NCBI GenBank assembly: GCA_017435565.1
Contig: JAFSEU010000005.1
Span: forward strand, 1 to 47,077
Reading direction: 5' to 3'
Length of the DNA: 47,077 nt
Origin: Oscillospiraceae bacterium
Lineage (GTDB): Bacteria > Bacillota > Clostridia > Oscillospirales > Ruminococcaceae
The position numbers and the translations under genes are program-made. Within the stretch, counting starts at the first letter, position 1; every line of letters begins with the position of its first letter. A model generated the notes under the pieces. The model searched no databases. It saw only the letters and a list, made by a program, of their open reading frames with translations, and was not told the DNA's origin. Positions 16,491-25,038 of the stretch are shown one piece after another.

Positions 16491-17972
16491 ATGAACGAAA
16501 ATCAGAATTTTGATAATAATTTTTCTCAAAGCGACGAAACAAACAATCAGAATCCTGTATATCAGCAGCAGTACACCGAACAGTATCCGCAATATCCGGC
16601 GCAGTATTCTCAGCCAAATCCAAGCTATAATCCCAATATGCAGTATTACGGAAACCCTTCGGCCATCCCGCCTGCGGTTTACAGCGAGCCAAAAAAGCAA
16701 AAGGCAGACAATTCCGGCAAAGGCCTCAAGGCAATGGCATGTGTGCTCGGCGGCATAACGATAATGCTGTGCACAGTGCTGTTTTGCTCTATTTTTATGA
16801 ACGCAAACGACAATGTCCGCCCTGATTCTTCCTCATCATCAGCGGCGGACAGCAGTCAAACGAACAACGACGGCAAAAACAACAATAGCTCTGCAAATGC
16901 TGCCAATAAAGACGACAATAACAAGGGCGAAACAGAAAGCTCAGCCGAAAACACCAATTCAAACGACAAGAACCTTGATGTGAGCAGCTGGATCGAGCTT
17001 TCTTCCAAAGGAGATGCTCTGACGATCCCTGAAGTTGTTGAAAAGGTTATGCCCTCAGTTGTAGGCATTTCAACTACCGTCGAATATGAATACAACTACG
17101 GCTTCCAAAGCGGAACAACAACCGCCGTATCAACGGGCACAGGCGTTATTATGAGTGAAGACGGCTATGTTATCACTAATGCACACGTTGTTGATTCAGG
17201 AATCGACTTTACGGTTATTCTGCTTGAAACAAACGAAGAATATTCCGCCGAGCTTATCGCTGCTGACGCACAGGCAGACCTGGCGGTTTTGAAAATCGAC
17301 GCTGACAACCTTACGCCTGCCGAATTCGGCGACAGCTCCGAGCTTGTTGTCGGTGAAACCGCAATCGCAATCGGAAACCCCTTAGGTTTTGAGCTTTCCG
17401 GCTCAGTAACCTGCGGAATCATCTCGGCTCTTAACAGAGAAATTACTGTTGATGACCGTACGATGACTCTCATCCAGACAGACGCCGCCATCAACTCGGG
17501 CAACTCGGGCGGTCCTTTAGTTAATTGCTACGGCCAGGTTATCGGCATAAATTCTATAAAAATGTCAGCCAGCTATACAGAAACATCAATTGAAGGACTC
17601 GGCTTTGCAATTCCTTCAAACGAAATGAAAATTATTATTGATGACCTTCTCAACCACGGCTATGTAACGGGCAGACCTCAGCTCGGCATCAACTGTGTTG
17701 ATGTAACAGAATCCGTATCATCAATGTATAATCTGCCTATGGGCGCATATGTACGCTCGTTTTCCGAAAACAGTGCGGCTGAAGCAGCAGGCGTTATGGC
17801 AGGCGATGTTATTGTCGCTGCAAACGGAACGGAAATTTCATCAACGGACGAACTCAACCAGATTAAGAATGAGTTTTCCGCAGGAGACACCCTTACTCTC
17901 ACCGTTGTACGAAACGGACAAGAGATAGAAATAGATGTTGTACTTCGAGAGCAAGGGGGCAACAACAACTAA
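16491..17972 (+). CDS. htrA: HtrA/DegP-type serine protease, membrane-anchored, one PDZ domain
   Basis: A 493-residue protein. Residues 1-75 form a Gln/Asn/Tyr/Pro-rich cytoplasmic segment (YQQQYTEQYPQYPAQYSQP), and residues about 80-102 are one membrane helix. An Asn/Ser-rich linker leads to the trypsin-like domain, with catalytic His near 231 (ITNAHVVDSG), Asp near 263 (ADLAVLKID) and Ser near 338 (NSGNSGGPLV). A single PDZ domain occupies about 395-485. It should degrade or refold damaged proteins at the outer face of the membrane. The start has an AAAAAGGAG site. It is flanked by terminators on both sides, so it is probably monocistronic. Confidence 0.95.
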   Translation: MNENQNFDNNFSQSDETNNQNPVYQQQYTEQYPQYPAQYSQPNPSYNPNMQYYGNPSAIPPAVYSEPKKQKADNSGKGLKAMACVLGGITIMLCTVLFCSIFMNANDNVRPDSSSSSAADSSQTNNDGKNNNSSANAANKDDNNKGETESSAENTNSNDKNLDVSSWIELSSKGDALTIPEVVEKVMPSVVGISTTVEYEYNYGFQSGTTTAVSTGTGVIMSEDGYVITNAHVVDSGIDFTVILLETNEEYSAELIAADAQADLAVLKIDADNLTPAEFGDSSELVVGETAIAIGNPLGFELSGSVTCGIISALNREITVDDRTMTLIQTDAAINSGNSGGPLVNCYGQVIGINSIKMSASYTETSIEGLGFAIPSNEMKIIIDDLLNHGYVTGRPQLGINCVDVTESVSSMYNLPMGAYVRSFSENSAAEAAGVMAGDVIVAANGTEISSTDELNQIKNEFSAGDTLTLTVVRNGQEIEIDVVLREQGGNNN

Positions 17973-17990
17973 ACAAGTGAGCGCGACAAA

Positions 17991-18037
17991 AAAACGGAAA
18001 CATCGACTTTCTCCCGATGTTTCCGTTTTGTCGTTTT
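17991..18037. terminator. Bidirectional terminator between htrA and the CDF gene
   Basis: Arms 17991-18005 and 18015-18029 pair perfectly over 15 bp with a 9-base loop; T-rich on the plus side and A-rich upstream, so it can serve both convergent genes. Confidence 0.9.
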
Positions 18038-18038
18038 A

Positions 18039-19205
18039 TCAGACATAATCCTTGTCAATTTTAATCACAGCAAAGGTGTTTTCATAGTTTTCACTTATCA
18101 GCTTCTCAAGGCTTTGCTTTATCTGCGCATCAGTCTGCTTTATATCAAAAGGCACTACCGCATCAAAAATCACATTTGTGTGCGTCGGTCCTTTGACCAC
18201 CCTGAAATCATGCAGCTTGATTTTTTCGTTGTAGCTCTTAAGCGTCTGCGAGATATTATGCTTTAAGGTGTTGATTTCATCGTCATCAACTATAATAGGG
18301 TCCATATGGATCACGGTTTCACAGCCGAATTTTTCGTTAATCCTGCTTTCGATAGTGTCAATTGCGTCGTGAAGAACGAATATATCGCCCGTGCCGTCAA
18401 CCTCGGCGTGAAGTGAAACCATAATCCTTCCCGGTCCGTAATCATGCACCACCATATCGTGAATACCCAGTACATATTCATTTTCCATTACGTCCTTCTG
18501 AATGCTTTCAACAAGTTCGGGGTCGGGTTTCTGGCCGAGCAGCGGCCCTACCATCTCACGCACGGAAGACACGCCCGCAAGCATTATCATAAATGCCACA
18601 AGCAAACCGCAGATTCCGTCAATATTTACACCGAAAAAACGTGCGACAAGCATACTGATTATTACGGCAAAGGTTGCAGCACAGTCGCTCAGGCTGTCCT
18701 TTGCGGTTGCGAGCATTGCGCCGGAATCAATCTTTTTACCGATTGACCTGTTATACACCGACATATAGAACTTTACACAGATTGAAACAGCCATTATAGC
18801 AAACGGAACGATTCCCGTTTCAATATCCTGCGGATTCATTATCTTTTCTATTGAAGATTTTGCAAGCTCAAACCCCATAAGCAAAATCAAAAATGACACT
18901 CCCAGCCCGGAAAGATATTCAATTCTTCCGTGACCAAACGGGTGCTCCGGGTCGGGCTTGGACTTGGCAAACTTAAAGCCAATCAGCGTTATCAGTGACG
19001 AGCCTGCATCCGAAAGGTTGTTGAACGAATCGGCTGTAATTGCAATAGAATGGCTGAAAACGCCCGCTAAATATTTTGATACAAAGAGCGCAATATTTAA
19101 GGCGATGCCGGAAATTCCGCAAAGCACGCCGTATTTATAGCGCACCTGTGCGTTCTTGAAGTCGTCCGGGTTTTTAATAAAAAGCCTTGCAAGGAGCTTA
19201 ATCAT
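18039..19205 (-). CDS. Cation diffusion facilitator family transporter (Mn/Zn type)
   Basis: A 388-residue membrane protein with six predicted helices and a cytoplasmic C-terminal dimerisation domain (about 215-290), plus an extra C-terminal extension of about 90 residues. Metal-site candidates are N-x-x-x-D in ADSFNNLSDAGSS (helix 2) and D-x-x-x-D in AKDSLSDCAATF (helix 5). The N-x-x-x-D form is found in manganese exporters of the MntE type, so Mn is a fair guess but unproven. HPFGHGRIEY is the usual loop motif. The start has GAGGTGA upstream. It lies 69 bases after glf with an inverted repeat between them. Confidence 0.88.
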   Translation of the reverse strand: MIKLLARLFIKNPDDFKNAQVRYKYGVLCGISGIALNIALFVSKYLAGVFSHSIAITADSFNNLSDAGSSLITLIGFKFAKSKPDPEHPFGHGRIEYLSGLGVSFLILLMGFELAKSSIEKIMNPQDIETGIVPFAIMAVSICVKFYMSVYNRSIGKKIDSGAMLATAKDSLSDCAATFAVIISMLVARFFGVNIDGICGLLVAFMIMLAGVSSVREMVGPLLGQKPDPELVESIQKDVMENEYVLGIHDMVVHDYGPGRIMVSLHAEVDGTGDIFVLHDAIDTIESRINEKFGCETVIHMDPIIVDDDEINTLKHNISQTLKSYNEKIKLHDFRVVKGPTHTNVIFDAVVPFDIKQTDAQIKQSLEKLISENYENTFAVIKIDKDYV

Positions 19206-19236
19206 ATAATGTCACCTCAACAAAACAGATATAAGC

Positions 19237-19270
19237 AATACCGCACATTAAAAATATTATGTGCGGTATT
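19237..19270. terminator. Terminator-like inverted repeat between glf and the CDF gene
   Basis: Arms 19237-19248 and 19259-19270 pair perfectly over 12 bp. In the leftward direction of these genes the tail is only moderately T-rich, so termination may be partial, leaving some read-through into the CDF gene. Confidence 0.6.
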
Positions 19271-19274
19271 TGTT

Positions 19275-20435
19275 TTAAAATCTGCTGCAAATTTTCTGCG
19301 AAAGCTCAATGGCTTTTTCAAGTGTCTGATCCATATTATAATATTTAAAATCGGCAAGTCTGCCGCCCAAATACAGATTTTCGACATTATCAAGCTCTTT
19401 TCTGTATTTTTGATACATCGCATTATTCTTTTCTGTAAGAATGGGATAATACGGCTCAGCCTTTTTATAAGGGTCATACGCAAGCGGATACTCAACCGCA
19501 ACAACGGTTTTGCCGTTTGTTTTCTGATAAGGTATTTTTGTATATTCGGTAATTCTTGTGTAGCCTTGCGCCTGCGGATAAGCCACAACGGGCGCATCCT
19601 GAAAGCTGTCGGTATTTTCACATTTCAAATCAAAGCGCAGCGAACGATAAGGCAGAATACCGTGCTTATAATCAAGCAGTTCATCGCACGCACCTGTATA
19701 CAAAACAGGAATCTGCGCTTTTTCACCGTTGATATATAATATGCCGTCTTTCACCTTTATGATATCCCTTGCATCGGTATTAAGCGAAATTTTGATGTTT
19801 TCATTATCAAGCATATTCTCAAAAAAGTGAGTAAAGCTTATCTTTGGCATAACCTGATAGGGGTCGTCAAAATACCCCGTTTTATACGAAAACAGCACGG
19901 GCACACGCTTCAAAACGCTGACATCAATCTCTTTCGGAGAAATGCCCCATTGCTTTGCGGTGTAAAGACTATAATCCTTTTCAAACAGAAAATCGGCATA
20001 TTCTTTTATCAATGCATCTTCAGATTCAAGCATTTCGACAATGGTGGTCTTTTCAGCGTCACCGTAAATTTGCGCGATGCGTTCTTTCAAAGCCGCTGCC
20101 TTTTCTTTTTCGTAAAAGTCGTCTATTGTCTGAAAATTAAAGGGCGTGGGCGTGAATTTGCCGTCAATCTGCGCCATGCAGGTCAGCTTATATTCTTCCC
20201 ACTCGCCGTATTGCAGAATATAGTCATAAAGCTCTTTATTTGTTGTGTGGAATGTATGAGGACCGTATTTCTGCACTAAAAATCCGTTTTCATCGACATA
20301 GTCATACATATTGCCTGCAATATGACAACGGCGCTCGATGATATGCACTTTTTTGCCCATATCTGCGGAATATCTTGCAACAACGCTGCCCGTAAATCCG
20401 CAGCCGACGATTAAAAGGTCACAATTTTTCTGCAA
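19275..20435 (-). CDS. glf: UDP-galactopyranose mutase
   Basis: A flavoprotein of about 386 residues that converts UDP-galactopyranose to UDP-galactofuranose. The N-terminus has the FAD-binding LLIVGCGFTGSVVARY. Family signatures follow: IAGNMYDYVDENG, KYGPHTFHTT, QWGISPKEI, RVPVLFSYKTGYFDD and LGGRLADFKYYNMDQ. All support an active enzyme. Two TTG codons could start it: 20435 is chosen because GGAGG lies 9 bases upstream, while 20441 is too close to it and overlaps the preceding stop. It is the last sugar gene of the leftward operon and implies galactofuranose in a surface polymer. Confidence 0.95.
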   Translation of the reverse strand: MQKNCDLLIVGCGFTGSVVARYSADMGKKVHIIERRCHIAGNMYDYVDENGFLVQKYGPHTFHTTNKELYDYILQYGEWEEYKLTCMAQIDGKFTPTPFNFQTIDDFYEKEKAAALKERIAQIYGDAEKTTIVEMLESEDALIKEYADFLFEKDYSLYTAKQWGISPKEIDVSVLKRVPVLFSYKTGYFDDPYQVMPKISFTHFFENMLDNENIKISLNTDARDIIKVKDGILYINGEKAQIPVLYTGACDELLDYKHGILPYRSLRFDLKCENTDSFQDAPVVAYPQAQGYTRITEYTKIPYQKTNGKTVVAVEYPLAYDPYKKAEPYYPILTEKNNAMYQKYRKELDNVENLYLGGRLADFKYYNMDQTLEKAIELSQKICSRF

Positions 20436-20437
20436 AA

Positions 20438-21004
20438 TCAAAAGCCTCCGTAATTTTCCATAAATTGCGCAAACGACTGCAGATTCAAATCCTTTTCGGC
20501 AAGAATAATTTCATCAACCCTGTCAGTTCCCCAGTCAATACCAAGGTCGGGGTCGTTATACATAATACCGTCATCAAATTCACCATAGAATTTTTCGGCG
20601 CATTTATACGAAACAATAGAATCCTCAAGCACAAGATATCCGTGACCGCAGCCTGCAGGAACTAAAATTTCCTTTTTATTTTCCTCGGAAAGCTCGAAGG
20701 CAAGCCATTTTTTGAATGTGGGCGAATCCTTTCGCAAATCGCACACAACATCATATACTTTTCCATAAACGCAGCGCACCAATTTTGGCTGTTGTTTTTC
20801 GCGCTGAAAATGCAGTGCTCTTATTACGCCTTTGTGCGAATTTGTGTAGAAAACCTCCTGCAAATCGTGGGTAATGCCGTTTGCTTCGAACATTTCCTTG
20901 GAATAATCCTTTATAAAATAGCCTCTGTTATCCCACGCAACAAACGGGTCGATAAGATAAAGACCATCGATCTCGGTCTTTTCAAAGTTGAATTTCTGAA
21001 TCAT
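20438..21004 (-). CDS. dTDP-4-dehydrorhamnose 3,5-epimerase-like protein (RmlC/RfbC family)
   Basis: A 188-residue cupin of the RmlC family. The catalytic His lies in IRALHFQREKQQPKLV, and family motifs VPAGCGHGYLVLED and YNDPDLGIDW are present, so the active site looks complete. Here it sits with CDP-glucose enzymes and no dTDP-glucose genes. Its natural substrate is therefore probably a CDP-4-keto-6-deoxy sugar; this is inference from neighbours. Start and stop each overlap the adjacent genes by about 4 bases, showing tight operon coupling. Confidence 0.9.
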   Translation of the reverse strand: MIQKFNFEKTEIDGLYLIDPFVAWDNRGYFIKDYSKEMFEANGITHDLQEVFYTNSHKGVIRALHFQREKQQPKLVRCVYGKVYDVVCDLRKDSPTFKKWLAFELSEENKKEILVPAGCGHGYLVLEDSIVSYKCAEKFYGEFDDGIMYNDPDLGIDWGTDRVDEIILAEKDLNLQSFAQFMENYGGF

Positions 21005-21921
21005 TTTGCATCATGCTCCTTAATCCACTGTGTTGTCAGTCTTATGCCTTCAACAAAACTGATCTCCGCTTTAAATCCTGTATCTTCAAAGGTTTTTGTG
21101 CAGTCAAAATCCTCTAAAGGCATATTTATTCCCGTAAAAGGCACATCGCCGAAGATGAATTCCTTATCCTGCCCGATAGATTCCTTAATCTGCAGAATAA
21201 ACTGCTTTAAGGGCGACGCATTTGAGCTGCCGATAAGATAATGCGAAAAGGGCTTGCCGTTTTTGCCGATAAGATAAAACGCCCTTGCAACATCGTCTAT
21301 ATATACAAAATCATAATTCTGGGTAGCAGCAGTAAACTGCAAAGGTTCATCAGCAAGAATTTTTCTTATTGTTGTATTGATAAATCTCGGAGAAAGCTCG
21401 CCTGCGCCATAGGCATTGGTGATTTTTGCCCACACAAGCTCAATGCCGATATCTGCCGCAACGCTCATTGCCATTGTGTGTGCAACCAGTTTTCCGCTGC
21501 CATATACATAAGCCATGCCCGGCTTGTTGCCCTGTGCATATGCCGCACTTATGGTTTCGTGCTCCATAATGCTTCCCGCACAGACAAAACGCTTGCAGCC
21601 CACCTTTTTTGCAAGGCGCAAACAATCGATTGTCCACTGTGCATTTTTCAGCTGCAGCTCAGTATCTGCCCTTTGAGGGCCTGCAGAGCCTGCCCACGCA
21701 AAATGATACATAATATCTGCATCAAACGGTGCAAGAACACTTTCAAGCTCGGCTGTTGCGGCAAGGTCATGCTCGATAAAAGTCACACGTTCATCCTGCG
21801 GAATATTACCGCTGCACCCTGCTCTGTCAAGGCAGATAACCTGCATATCGTGCTTTAAAAGCTCTTTTACAAGCGCAGAGCCTACAAATCCGTTGGCTCC
21901 TGTTACAATTGCTTTTTTCAT
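21001..21921 (-). CDS. NAD-dependent epimerase/dehydratase family protein (probable sugar-nucleotide reductase)
   Basis: A 306-residue short-chain dehydrogenase of the extended type. The N-terminal Rossmann motif is VTGANGFVGSAL, and the catalytic Tyr-x-x-x-Lys is YGSGK. NFDYV-like NAD sugar-nucleotide features appear at YDFVYIDDVARAF. The family includes C4 reductases and epimerases. In this operon it most likely reduces the 4-keto group made by the CDP-glucose dehydratase, after 3,5-epimerisation. Start has a GGAG site. It overlaps the RmlC-like gene by 4 bases. Confidence 0.85.
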   Translation of the reverse strand: MKKAIVTGANGFVGSALVKELLKHDMQVICLDRAGCSGNIPQDERVTFIEHDLAATAELESVLAPFDADIMYHFAWAGSAGPQRADTELQLKNAQWTIDCLRLAKKVGCKRFVCAGSIMEHETISAAYAQGNKPGMAYVYGSGKLVAHTMAMSVAADIGIELVWAKITNAYGAGELSPRFINTTIRKILADEPLQFTAATQNYDFVYIDDVARAFYLIGKNGKPFSHYLIGSSNASPLKQFILQIKESIGQDKEFIFGDVPFTGINMPLEDFDCTKTFEDTGFKAEISFVEGIRLTTQWIKEHDAK

Positions 21922-21948
21922 TTTAAAATTTTCTCCGAAAAAAATATT

Positions 21949-23001
21949 TTAAGCTTTAAGATATTCTTTTATCTGGTTTTCCATGCATTCGGAAACATCG
22001 CCGTTTGCAAGCCAGATTCTGCTCCATTGTGCAACCTTTTCAATGGCATCGTCAATATGCCATACAGGGTTCCATTTGAAAACGCTTTTGATTTTACTGC
22101 AATCAAGCTTTAAGAAGTTTGCTTCGTGAACGGCGTTTTCTTCGCAGACATTTTTCCACGAGGCATTTTCGCCCCATTTTTCGCAAAACAGATCAACAAG
22201 CGTTCCCGTATTTACACAATCGCAGTCATCGGGGCCGACATTATAGCTACTGCTGAGCGAAATATCCTCATACTGCAATGCCGCAATCATAAGATAAGCG
22301 CATACAGGCTCTAAAACGTGCTGATAGGGTCTTGTGGAATAGGGGTTGCGCACAATAATTTCCTCGCCTTTTTGCATAGCACGCACGCAATCGGGAATGA
22401 TTCTGTCCTTTGCAAAGTCGCCGCCGCCGATAACATTGCCCGCACGGCAGGTGCTTACAGCAATATTGCGCTTTGAAAAGAACGATTTTATATATGAGCT
22501 TGTTACAAGCTCTGAGCAGGATTTTGAATTTGAATACGGGTCATAGCCATCAAGTGCATCGCACTCACGGTATCCCCATTCCCACTCATTGTTTTTATAA
22601 ACCTTGTCGGTCGTAACATTCACAACCGAACGCACACTGTCGCAGCATCGCACAGCTTCAAGCACGTTCACCGTGCCCATAACGTTGGTTTCATATGTAT
22701 AAACAGGGTTTGCATAACTTTCACGCACGATGGGCTGTGCCGCCATATGAATAACAATTTCGGGTCTGTATTGATTCATCGCCTTTGTCAGAGCGTTTAA
22801 ATCACGCACATCGCCGATAATATGTGTAATATCATTTTCGATTTTTGCCGTTTCAAAAAGAGAAGGGCTTGTGGGCGCTTCAAGAGAATATCCAACAACC
22901 TTTGCGCCGTGCATAGAAAGCACCTTGCACATCCACGAGCCTTTAAAGCCCGTGTGCCCTGTTAAAAATACGGTTTTACCGTTATAGAATGAAAGATCCA
23001 T
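21949..23001 (-). CDS. rfbG: CDP-glucose 4,6-dehydratase
   Basis: A 350-residue extended SDR enzyme that turns CDP-glucose into CDP-4-keto-6-deoxyglucose. Signatures: FLTGHTGFKGSWMCK at the NAD site, HMAAQPIVRESYANP, TTDKVYKNNEW and the YxxxK-type YDPYSNSKSCSE. Together with the cytidylyltransferase upstream, these are specific for RfbG. The ATG at 23001 overlaps the rfbF stop (TGATG); a GTG at 23022 would give seven extra residues but is less likely. Confidence 0.93.
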   Translation of the reverse strand: MDLSFYNGKTVFLTGHTGFKGSWMCKVLSMHGAKVVGYSLEAPTSPSLFETAKIENDITHIIGDVRDLNALTKAMNQYRPEIVIHMAAQPIVRESYANPVYTYETNVMGTVNVLEAVRCCDSVRSVVNVTTDKVYKNNEWEWGYRECDALDGYDPYSNSKSCSELVTSSYIKSFFSKRNIAVSTCRAGNVIGGGDFAKDRIIPDCVRAMQKGEEIIVRNPYSTRPYQHVLEPVCAYLMIAALQYEDISLSSSYNVGPDDCDCVNTGTLVDLFCEKWGENASWKNVCEENAVHEANFLKLDCSKIKSVFKWNPVWHIDDAIEKVAQWSRIWLANGDVSECMENQIKEYLKA

Positions 23002-23780
23002 CAGTCTTGCCACACCTTCCACGGAGCAGTATTGCTCGCAATAAGCTCTTCAAGATAAGTCTTGTCACGCAGAGTATCCATACACTGCCAGAAGCCATCG
23101 TATTTATATGCCATAAGCTGACCCTGCGCAGAAAGCTGTTCTAACGGTTCACGCTCAAAGGTTGTCATATCGCCTTCAATATAATCAAAAACCTCAGGCT
23201 CCAAGACCATAAAGCCGCCGTTTATCCAGCCGCCATCCTCCTTGCGCTTTTCGGCAAAGTGGCTGATATTTCCGCTTTGGGTGATTTCAAGTGTACCGAA
23301 ACGTCCGCCCGGCTGAATTGCAGTCATCGTGGCAAGCTTTCCGTGACTCTTGTGATATTCATAAAGCTTTTTGATATCAACATCACACACGCCGTCGCCG
23401 TATGTCAGCATAAAGGTATTCTTGCCGACATAATCCTTAATGCGCTTTACACGTCCGCCTGTAAGGGTGTTAAGTCCTGTATCGATAATGGTAACACGCC
23501 AGGGCTCCGCAACGTTGTTGTGAATCGTCATCTCGTTGTTTTCTCTGAAATCGAAGGTAACATCGGACCTGTGCAGATAATAATCCGCAAAATATTCCTT
23601 TATGATATGCTGCTTATATCCCGCACAAATAATAAAATCATTAAAACCGTAGTGCGAATAGCACTTCATAATGTGCCACAAAATAGGCTGTCCGTCAATT
23701 TCAATCATCGGCTTCGGACGAAGATGGCTTTCTTCCGAGATTCTTGTGCCAAGTCCGCCTGCAAGAATTACAACTTTCAT
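23001..23780 (-). CDS. rfbF: Glucose-1-phosphate cytidylyltransferase
   Basis: A 259-residue nucleotidyltransferase making CDP-glucose from CTP and glucose-1-phosphate. The N-terminus is VILAGGLGTRISEESHLRPK, with the GGLGTR nucleotide-binding loop and downstream PMIEIDGQPILWHIM. MLTYGDGVCDVD carries the metal-binding Asp, and EKRKEDGGWINGGF is a RfbF signature. The ATG at 23780 has an AAAGG site; an upstream extension into the neighbour is not supported. It commits the operon to CDP-linked sugars. Confidence 0.95.
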   Translation of the reverse strand: MKVVILAGGLGTRISEESHLRPKPMIEIDGQPILWHIMKCYSHYGFNDFIICAGYKQHIIKEYFADYYLHRSDVTFDFRENNEMTIHNNVAEPWRVTIIDTGLNTLTGGRVKRIKDYVGKNTFMLTYGDGVCDVDIKKLYEYHKSHGKLATMTAIQPGGRFGTLEITQSGNISHFAEKRKEDGGWINGGFMVLEPEVFDYIEGDMTTFEREPLEQLSAQGQLMAYKYDGFWQCMDTLRDKTYLEELIASNTAPWKVWQD

Positions 23781-23799
23781 ATATATTACCTTTCCGTTT

Positions 23800-24939
23800 T
23801 TATTCCTTATTGTAGATGAACACACGTCTGCCCATAAAGTTCCAGATGAGCACAAGACCTGTGCAGATAACCTTTGATATCATTTCGGCAACACCGAAAA
23901 GTTCAACAAAAATTGCCATAAGCAACAGATTAAGCAGCAAACCTATAAGACTGACGACAACTACGGGGAGCAAATCGCTTTTTGCATTGCAATGCTCTGC
24001 TGACTTTTTGAAGGTGATGCATCTGCCGAGAATATAATTTACCGCAAGGGCAAGTACAAACGAAATTATAACGGCGGGTGCCCAGCCGATGCACAGAATT
24101 TCGTTTAAAAGACCAAACATAGCCCACTCAACCAAAGCCGCACTGCCGCCAACGATAAGGTATGACATAAACTGCTTGATAAGCTTGTTTACAGCGGTCT
24201 TGTTGCGGTATTTTACAATGCAGTGCAAGGTCAAAAATCCGTGACGGAATTTAACCTTTTTACCCTCACTTGTGGGTCTGGGATAATATTCAACGGGCAC
24301 TTCCTTGATGGTGTAGCCCTTCTGTGCAACCTTTCCCGTAACCTCGGGCTCAAAGCCGAAGTTATGCTCAACAAGCTGAATGGATTTTATAGCCTCTCTT
24401 GAAAAGGTTTTATAGCAGGTTTCAACGTCTGTGACGTTAAGGCCTGTCATCATATTGGAAAAACTTGTCAGAACCTTATTCGCAACGTAATTGAGAGGGC
24501 TTCCCGTGTTGTGATTTTCTTTGATAAATCTTGAGCCGTAAACAACCTGAGTTTCGCCATCGAGAATCGGCTGAACAAGCTTGGGATAATCCTTCACAGG
24601 ATCATATTCAAGGTCGGCGTCCTGCACAACGACAATATCACCAGTTGCAGCATCAAAACCTCTTATCAAAGAGCCGCCCTTGCCGATATTCTTTTCATTG
24701 TAGATAACCTTTGCAACCTTGCTTTCGATTTTTTCTTTCAGAATTTCTCTCGTACCGTCAGTCGAGCAGTTATCAACAACGATAATTTCCTTTTTGGCAA
24801 TCGGCGCCTTTAAAACCTCTTCGACAATTGCCTCGATTGTATCTTTTTCGTTATAGCACGGAATAACAACCGACAAAACGTAATTATCAGGATCTATTTT
24901 TGCGACTGTATTCTGTGTTTTTGTTTCTTCTAAAACCAT
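23800..24939 (-). CDS. Fusion of GT2 glycosyltransferase and GtrA-like membrane domain
   Basis: A 379-residue protein. Residues about 20-245 are a GT-A-fold family 2 transferase like polyprenyl-phosphate hexose synthases: VVIPCYNEKDTIEAIVEEV, VVDNCSTDGTREIL, QDADLEYDP and GSRFIKEN. Residues about 255-375 are a GtrA-type domain with four membrane helices (YLIVGGSAALVEWAMFGLL; NYILGRCITFKK). It likely loads a sugar onto undecaprenyl phosphate and helps move it across the membrane. It is the first gene of the leftward envelope-sugar operon, with an AAAGGA site and a consensus promoter upstream. Confidence 0.92.
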   Translation of the reverse strand: MVLEETKTQNTVAKIDPDNYVLSVVIPCYNEKDTIEAIVEEVLKAPIAKKEIIVVDNCSTDGTREILKEKIESKVAKVIYNEKNIGKGGSLIRGFDAATGDIVVVQDADLEYDPVKDYPKLVQPILDGETQVVYGSRFIKENHNTGSPLNYVANKVLTSFSNMMTGLNVTDVETCYKTFSREAIKSIQLVEHNFGFEPEVTGKVAQKGYTIKEVPVEYYPRPTSEGKKVKFRHGFLTLHCIVKYRNKTAVNKLIKQFMSYLIVGGSAALVEWAMFGLLNEILCIGWAPAVIISFVLALAVNYILGRCITFKKSAEHCNAKSDLLPVVVVSLIGLLLNLLLMAIFVELFGVAEMISKVICTGLVLIWNFMGRRVFIYNKE

Positions 24940-25002
24940 TTTTTTATCCTTTCGGCGCCGCCGGCTTTTGCACGACGCTTTTTATATACATATACAGTTT
25001 AG

Positions 25003-25031
25003 ATTATACCACAAGCGCTTACAATTGTCAA
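25003..25031 (-). promoter_or_regulatory. Near-consensus promoter of the envelope-sugar operon
   Basis: On the minus strand TTGACA (25026-25031) and TATAAT (25003-25008) are exactly 17 bp apart; both hexamers match consensus perfectly. The LysR gene ends 7 bases upstream of it. Confidence 0.92.
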
Positions 25032-25038
25032 CAAAAAG

